DNA of 64,000 bases. Origin: Thermosporothrix hazakensis. Lineage in GTDB: Bacteria; Chloroflexota; Ktedonobacteria; Ktedonobacterales; Ktedonobacteraceae. A program made the translations under genes and the position numbers. Location: contig NZ_QKUF01000001.1 of the NCBI RefSeq assembly GCF_003253565.1, positions 639,867 to 703,866 of the forward strand, given 5' to 3'. The notes beneath the pieces are model-generated. The model ran no database searches. It was not told the origin of the DNA and worked only from the letters and a program-made list of their open reading frames with translations. Every line of letters begins with the position of its first letter. Position 1 is the stretch's first letter. Of this stretch, positions 59,932 through 64,000 are shown one piece after another.

Positions 59932-61953
59932 ATGACAATTCAACAAGAGAAACCGACACATTCGCAAAGCTCTCTTGAAGATCTCTGCATAAATGCTATC
60001 CGCACGCTGTCTATGGATGGAGTCCAGCAGGCCAATTCTGGTCACCCGGGAACCGCAATGGCCCTCGCCCCGCTGACATATCTCCTCTGGACCAAATACA
60101 TGCGGCATAACCCGCGCAACCCGAAATGGGTGAACCGTGACCGCTTTATTCTCTCCTGTGGACATGCTTCAATCCTGTTGTATAGCATGCTCTATCTGAC
60201 CGGCTATGATCTGAGCCTTGAGGACATCAAGAATTTCCGCCAGTGGGGAAGCAAGACCCCGGGCCATCCGGAGTATGGACATACCGCAGGCGTCGAGACA
60301 ACCACCGGCCCGCTTGGCCAGGGCGTTGCCAACGGCGTTGGTATGGCGATTGCTGCTCGCTTCCAGGCAAGCCGCTACAACAAGCCGGAGCATCAGATCC
60401 TCGACCACTACATCTATGGCATTTGTAGCGATGGCGACCTGATGGAAGGTATCGCCTCTGAGGCCGCATCGCTGGCAGGAACACTCAAGCTTGGAAACCT
60501 GATTTACTTCTACGACGACAACAACATTACCATTGAGGGTGATACAGCAATCGCTTTCACCGAGGATGTTGCTGCTCGCTTCGAGGCCTATCACTGGCAC
60601 GTCCAGCGCGTTGAGGATATCAACGACCTGGCAGCGCTTGACAAGGCCATTCAGGCAGCCCAGGCCGAGAAAGAGCGCCCGTCCCTCATCGTCGTGCGCA
60701 CGAAGATCGCATACGGTAGCCCGAACCTGCAAGGACATCACAAGGCCCACGGTGCTCCGCTTGGTGCAGAAGAGGTCGTTCTGACAAAGCGCAACCTGAA
60801 CTGGCCATCTGAAGAGCCGTTCTTTGTTCCAGAAGAGGCTCTCAACTACTTCCGCCAGTGCGTTGAGCGTGGCGCAGAGCAGGAAAAGGCGTGGCAGGAA
60901 CAGTTCAACGCCTACGCAGCCGCCTATCCTGAGCTGGCCGAGCAGTGGCAGCAGGAACAGGCAGGCAAGCTGCCGCACGGATGGGATAGCGAGCTCCCCG
61001 AGTTCCCGGCAGGTGAGGCGCTGGCAAGCCGCGTTGCTTCCGGTAAAGCTCTGAACGCGATCGCGCCCAAGCTCCCTAACCTGATCGGTGGATCCGCCGA
61101 CCTGGCCCCATCCAACAACACCGACATGAAGGGTCTCGGCGACTTCGGCCCTGAAACCAATGGACGCAACATGCACTATGGTGTCCGTGAGCACGCGATG
61201 GGCGCAATTGTCAACGGTATGGCCCTCTACGGCGGCCTGATCCCGTTTGGCGCGACCTTCCTGATCTTCTCCGATTATATGAAGGCCTCCATTCGCCTTT
61301 CGGCACTTATGGGTCTCAAATCCATCTTTGTCTTTACACACGACAGCATCGGCGTTGGTGAAGATGGCCCGACCCACGAGCCAATTGAGCAGCTTGCTTC
61401 ACTGCGCTCGATTCCCGGCCTGACCGTGATCCGTCCGGCAGATGCTAACGAGACAGTTGAGGCCTGGCGCGCCGCCATCAGCATCGATGGCCCGGTTGCC
61501 CTCGCACTCACGCGCCAGAACCTGCCGACCCTTGATCGCAACGAGCTGGCATCAGCCAAAAACCTTACCCGAGGCGCATACGTGTTACTCGATAGTGAGA
61601 AAACACCGGATCTGATCCTGATGGCGACCGGTTCAGAGGTCTCTCTTGCAGTCGATGCCGCACGCAAACTCCAGCAGGAAGGCGTAGCCGTCCGCGTCGT
61701 CAGTATGCCAAGCTGGGAGCTCTTTGAGAAACAGGACGCAGCATACAAAGAATCCGTCTTGCCAAAGAACGTCAGAGCCCGTCTCGCGATTGAGGCCGCT
61801 TCATCCTTTGGCTGGGCTCGCTACGTTGGCCTCGATGGTGCAACCGTCACTATCGATCAATTCGGCGCTTCGGCACCTGCAAAACTGCTCTTCCAGCATT
61901 TCGGCTTCACTGTTGACAACGTGGTAGCCAAAGCAAAAGAGCTGCTGGCCTAA
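59932..61953 (+). CDS. tkt: Transketolase
   Basis: A 673-residue thiamine-diphosphate enzyme moving two-carbon units between sugar phosphates. [12 protein letters not shown] is near the start, [16 protein letters not shown] and the ThDP motif [14 protein letters not shown] block ([18 protein letters not shown]) follow, then [16 protein letters not shown]; the second half has [19 protein letters not shown] and [15 protein letters not shown] lies 12 bases before the ATG. It is followed by tal and pgi, all of the same pathway. Confidence 0.96.
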   Translation: MTIQQEKPTHSQSSLEDLCINAIRTLSMDGVQQANSGHPGTAMALAPLTYLLWTKYMRHNPRNPKWVNRDRFILSCGHASILLYSMLYLTGYDLSLEDIKNFRQWGSKTPGHPEYGHTAGVETTTGPLGQGVANGVGMAIAARFQASRYNKPEHQILDHYIYGICSDGDLMEGIASEAASLAGTLKLGNLIYFYDDNNITIEGDTAIAFTEDVAARFEAYHWHVQRVEDINDLAALDKAIQAAQAEKERPSLIVVRTKIAYGSPNLQGHHKAHGAPLGAEEVVLTKRNLNWPSEEPFFVPEEALNYFRQCVERGAEQEKAWQEQFNAYAAAYPELAEQWQQEQAGKLPHGWDSELPEFPAGEALASRVASGKALNAIAPKLPNLIGGSADLAPSNNTDMKGLGDFGPETNGRNMHYGVREHAMGAIVNGMALYGGLIPFGATFLIFSDYMKASIRLSALMGLKSIFVFTHDSIGVGEDGPTHEPIEQLASLRSIPGLTVIRPADANETVEAWRAAISIDGPVALALTRQNLPTLDRNELASAKNLTRGAYVLLDSEKTPDLILMATGSEVSLAVDAARKLQQEGVAVRVVSMPSWELFEKQDAAYKESVLPKNVRARLAIEAASSFGWARYVGLDGATVTIDQFGASAPAKLLFQHFGFTVDNVVAKAKELLA

Positions 61954-62070
61954 TCGTAAAGCCAGAGCGTTTTTCGGCCATGGGCGGTCACCAGCAGAAA
62001 CGACCGCTCATCGGCCCGACTTCTGTAGAAACAATCCGATTGTGTTATAGAGAAAGGTAGATGATAGATT

Positions 62071-63216
62071 ATGACGAACCCATTGCTCAAGCTCCAGGAG
62101 CAGGGCCAGAGCGTCTGGTATGATAATATTGACCGCGCTCAGCTCAACTCTGGCGAGTTTAAGAAAATGCTCGATAACGATGGCATTGTAGGTGTGACTG
62201 CAAACCCGACCATCTTTGAGAAATCGATCAGCGCTGGCCATGCCTATGACGAGCAGATGCAGGAACTCCTCCGAGCAGGCAAGAGCACGAGCGAGATCTA
62301 CGAGGCTCTGGTCATTAAAGATATTCAGACCGTCGCGGACATGCTGCGCCCGATCTATGATCGGACCAACGGTCAGGATGGTTATGTCAGCCTGGAAGTC
62401 TCGCCTGAGCTGGCAAACGACACGCAGGGCACAATCAGTGAGGCAGAGCGCTTCTGGAAGATGGTTAATCGCCCGAACCTGATGATCAAGATTCCGGCCA
62501 CCCCGGCAGGTATTCCAGCCATCTACGAGACACTGCGCAAGGGGATTAACGTCAACATCACGCTGATCTTCTCCATTCAGTCCTATCGCGAGGTTGTTGA
62601 TGCCTACATCCGCGCTCTTGAGGATCGCAACGGCGAAGGGCTTGAGATCGATCACATCGCATCTGTCGCCAGCTTCTTCGTCAGTCGCGTCGACACCCTG
62701 GTTGATAAGCTGCTCGATGAGAAGATCAAGGCCAGCAACGACCCAGATGAGCAGGAGAAGCTGAAGTCCCTGCAAGGAAAAGCGGCAATCGCCAACGCCC
62801 GCATTGTCTATCAGGAGTTCAAGAAGCTCTTCAGCACCCCGCGCTTCGAGTCCTTGAAGCATGCCGGTGCGCATGTTCAGCGTCCGCTCTGGGCCAGCAC
62901 CAGCACCAAGAACCCGGCCTACCGCGACGTGCTCTATGCCGAAGAACTGATCGGCCCCGACACCGTCGATACTATGCCGCTTGAGACAATCGTCAAGTTC
63001 CGCGATCATGGCGTGGTTCGCCACAGCATCGAAGACGATCTTGATAGCGCGAAGAAAACCCTCGACACGCTTGAGCAGGTCGGCATTTCCTATGACCAGA
63101 TCGCCAGGCAGTTGCAGGACGAAGGTGTTGAGAAGTTTGTTGACTCCTTCCATCAGCTCTTCAACGGTATCGAGAGCAAGAAAAAGGCCATCAAAGAAGG
63201 GCAGGTTGCAGACTAA
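62071..63216 (+). CDS. tal: Transaldolase
   Basis: A 381-residue enzyme forming a Schiff base at Lys140 (LMIKIPATPAG). VTANPTIFEKSI, SLEVSPELANDT and GINVNITLIFS are the conserved blocks, as in the TalAB/Tal-Pgi-type family with about 370 residues. The TAA stop overlaps the next ATG (TAATG), so translation of tal and pgi is coupled. In several bacteria these two are a single fused protein. Confidence 0.96.
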   Translation: MTNPLLKLQEQGQSVWYDNIDRAQLNSGEFKKMLDNDGIVGVTANPTIFEKSISAGHAYDEQMQELLRAGKSTSEIYEALVIKDIQTVADMLRPIYDRTNGQDGYVSLEVSPELANDTQGTISEAERFWKMVNRPNLMIKIPATPAGIPAIYETLRKGINVNITLIFSIQSYREVVDAYIRALEDRNGEGLEIDHIASVASFFVSRVDTLVDKLLDEKIKASNDPDEQEKLKSLQGKAAIANARIVYQEFKKLFSTPRFESLKHAGAHVQRPLWASTSTKNPAYRDVLYAEELIGPDTVDTMPLETIVKFRDHGVVRHSIEDDLDSAKKTLDTLEQVGISYDQIARQLQDEGVEKFVDSFHQLFNGIESKKKAIKEGQVAD

Positions 63217-64000
63217 TGAGCACAGCACTGCAAGTAGGACAATTTCAAGCGCCAGCAGACCTTCAGCGCTCAGTCGCTGAAGGGTGGCGTGTACTGGACG
63301 AACAGCAGGTAGCAGCTCGCATCTCGCAGATTGATGCATCGCTCTGGAAATCCGATCCGGCTATTCAGGAAAAGATCCGGAATCGTCTCGGCTGGCTGAC
63401 CGTCGTCAATACCATGCGAGAGAAGTACGACGAGATCGCCACATTGGTTGACGCCGTGCGCAAAGATGGCTACAAGAGCGCCATTCTACTCGGTATGGGC
63501 GGCAGCAGCCTCTGCCCTGAGGTTCTGCGCACCACCTTTGGCGTGGTTCCTGGCTATCTTGAGCTCTACGTGCTGGATACTACCGACCCGGACACCGTGC
63601 ACACCGTCGAACAGAAGATTGATCTTCGTACTTCGCTGTTCATTGTTGCTTCCAAGTCTGGCGGTACGATCGAAACGATGTCTCACTACAAGTACTTCTT
63701 CGATCGAGTCAGCAAGGAAGTCGGTGCGGATGAGGCCGGTAAGCACTTCATCGCAATCACCGATCCCGGCACCTCGCTTGAGACACTGGGACGTGAACAG
63801 AACTTCCGCCATGTCTTCCTGAATCCACCCGACATCGGTGGCCGCTATTCAGCACTCTCGTTCTTCGGTCTGGTGCCAGGCGCACTGATCGGTCTGAACA
63901 TTCCGCGCCTGCTGGAGTGGGGCGAGAAAGCAATGAACGCCAGTCAGAAGAGCAGCGCGCAGGAAAACCCTGGTCTCTGGCTTGGCGGGATCATGGGCGC
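63216..64000 (+). CDS. pgi: Glucose-6-phosphate isomerase, 3' end beyond window
   Basis: The frame is open from ATG 63216 to the end of the window (about 261 residues), so the C-terminal part is missing. It interconverts glucose-6-phosphate and fructose-6-phosphate. MGGSSLCPEVLR is the sugar-phosphate isomerase (SIS) loop, and KSGGTIETMSHYKYFF and GGRYSALSFFGLVPGALIGL are conserved PGI blocks. It resembles the PGI half of fused Tal-Pgi proteins rather than the ordinary long PGI. It starts by overlapping the tal stop by one base. Confidence 0.9.
   Translation, partial: MSTALQVGQFQAPADLQRSVAEGWRVLDEQQVAARISQIDASLWKSDPAIQEKIRNRLGWLTVVNTMREKYDEIATLVDAVRKDGYKSAILLGMGGSSLCPEVLRTTFGVVPGYLELYVLDTTDPDTVHTVEQKIDLRTSLFIVASKSGGTIETMSHYKYFFDRVSKEVGADEAGKHFIAITDPGTSLETLGREQNFRHVFLNPPDIGGRYSALSFFGLVPGALIGLNIPRLLEWGEKAMNASQKSSAQENPGLWLGGIMG

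Noticed and set aside
1..64000. tRNA, rRNA, CRISPR arrays, prophage or transposase genes
   Set aside because: Gaps were read for cloverleaf, repeat-spacer and transposase signs; none was found.

Overview
The window looks like chromosomal core genome of a Chloroflexota bacterium, most likely of the Ktedonobacteria type. I infer this from gene content and protein style: FHA/FHA/SEDS clusters, tandem PRC-barrel proteins, response regulators fused to roadblock domains, a menaquinone-linked EtfBA-EtfD module and moderate G+C. No taxonomic marker such as rRNA is present. Promoters read well with the sigma70 consensus (TTGACA/TATAAT, often extended -10), Shine-Dalgarno sites are strong, and intrinsic terminators are common. 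I found no rRNA, tRNA, CRISPR array, prophage or insertion sequence.

Layout. 1-5,100: the end of metH, cysS with a structured leader, and a penicillin-acylase-family hydrolase. 5,400-11,640: a membrane-stress neighbourhood with a HTH regulator, a small membrane protein, a His-rich NfeD-like protein, flotillin, PspA, a convergent 43-residue membrane peptide and a response regulator with a roadblock domain. 12,100-16,200: rpiA and a complete ECF vitamin/metal transporter (S, A1, A2, T). 16,290-18,650: a lipoprotein, a divergent Nramp-family transporter and two small PRC-barrel-like proteins. 18,700-22,530: a histidine phosphatase, two 2-TM proteins resembling TRADD-N-associated membrane proteins, menA, and a decayed PRC-barrel gene. 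22,600-27,900: copper ATPase copA with a CsoR-like operator, and cydAB. 27,900-33,700: GNAT, a PH-like membrane protein, and etfB-etfA-etfD. 33,900-41,200: a GntR regulator with a frameshifted membrane protein and a 26-residue peptide, a CorC/CNNM protein, an ABC remnant, a polynucleotide-kinase-like protein with a methyltransferase, an acyl-CoA dehydrogenase, GNAT and a YccF protein. 41,500-54,340: the translation/cell-shape operon nusA-ylxR-infB-rbfA-nrnA-truB-ribF-fhaA-fhaB-SEDS-SEDS. 54,400-64,000: two hypothetical proteins, lapA, mutS, then tkt-tal-pgi (pgi runs off the window).

How the genes fit together. Acyl-CoA dehydrogenase, EtfBA and the membrane EtfD-like Fe-S protein would move electrons to menaquinone, which MenA helps make and cytochrome bd (CydAB) re-oxidises. 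rpiA, tkt, tal and pgi cover the non-oxidative pentose phosphate pathway. The nusA-infB block handles transcription, translation and RNA turnover and reads on into FHA and SEDS peptidoglycan-synthesis genes.

The least explained signals are RNA leaders: a roughly 515-nt infB leader with its own promoter and a terminator just before the start codon; a nusA leader with competing pairings that reach the ribosome binding site; and an ecfS leader that can cover its own Shine-Dalgarno. Three gene cassettes also have no clear role: the Nramp/PRC/lipoprotein set, the paired 2-TM proteins, and the paired hypothetical proteins after the SEDS genes.
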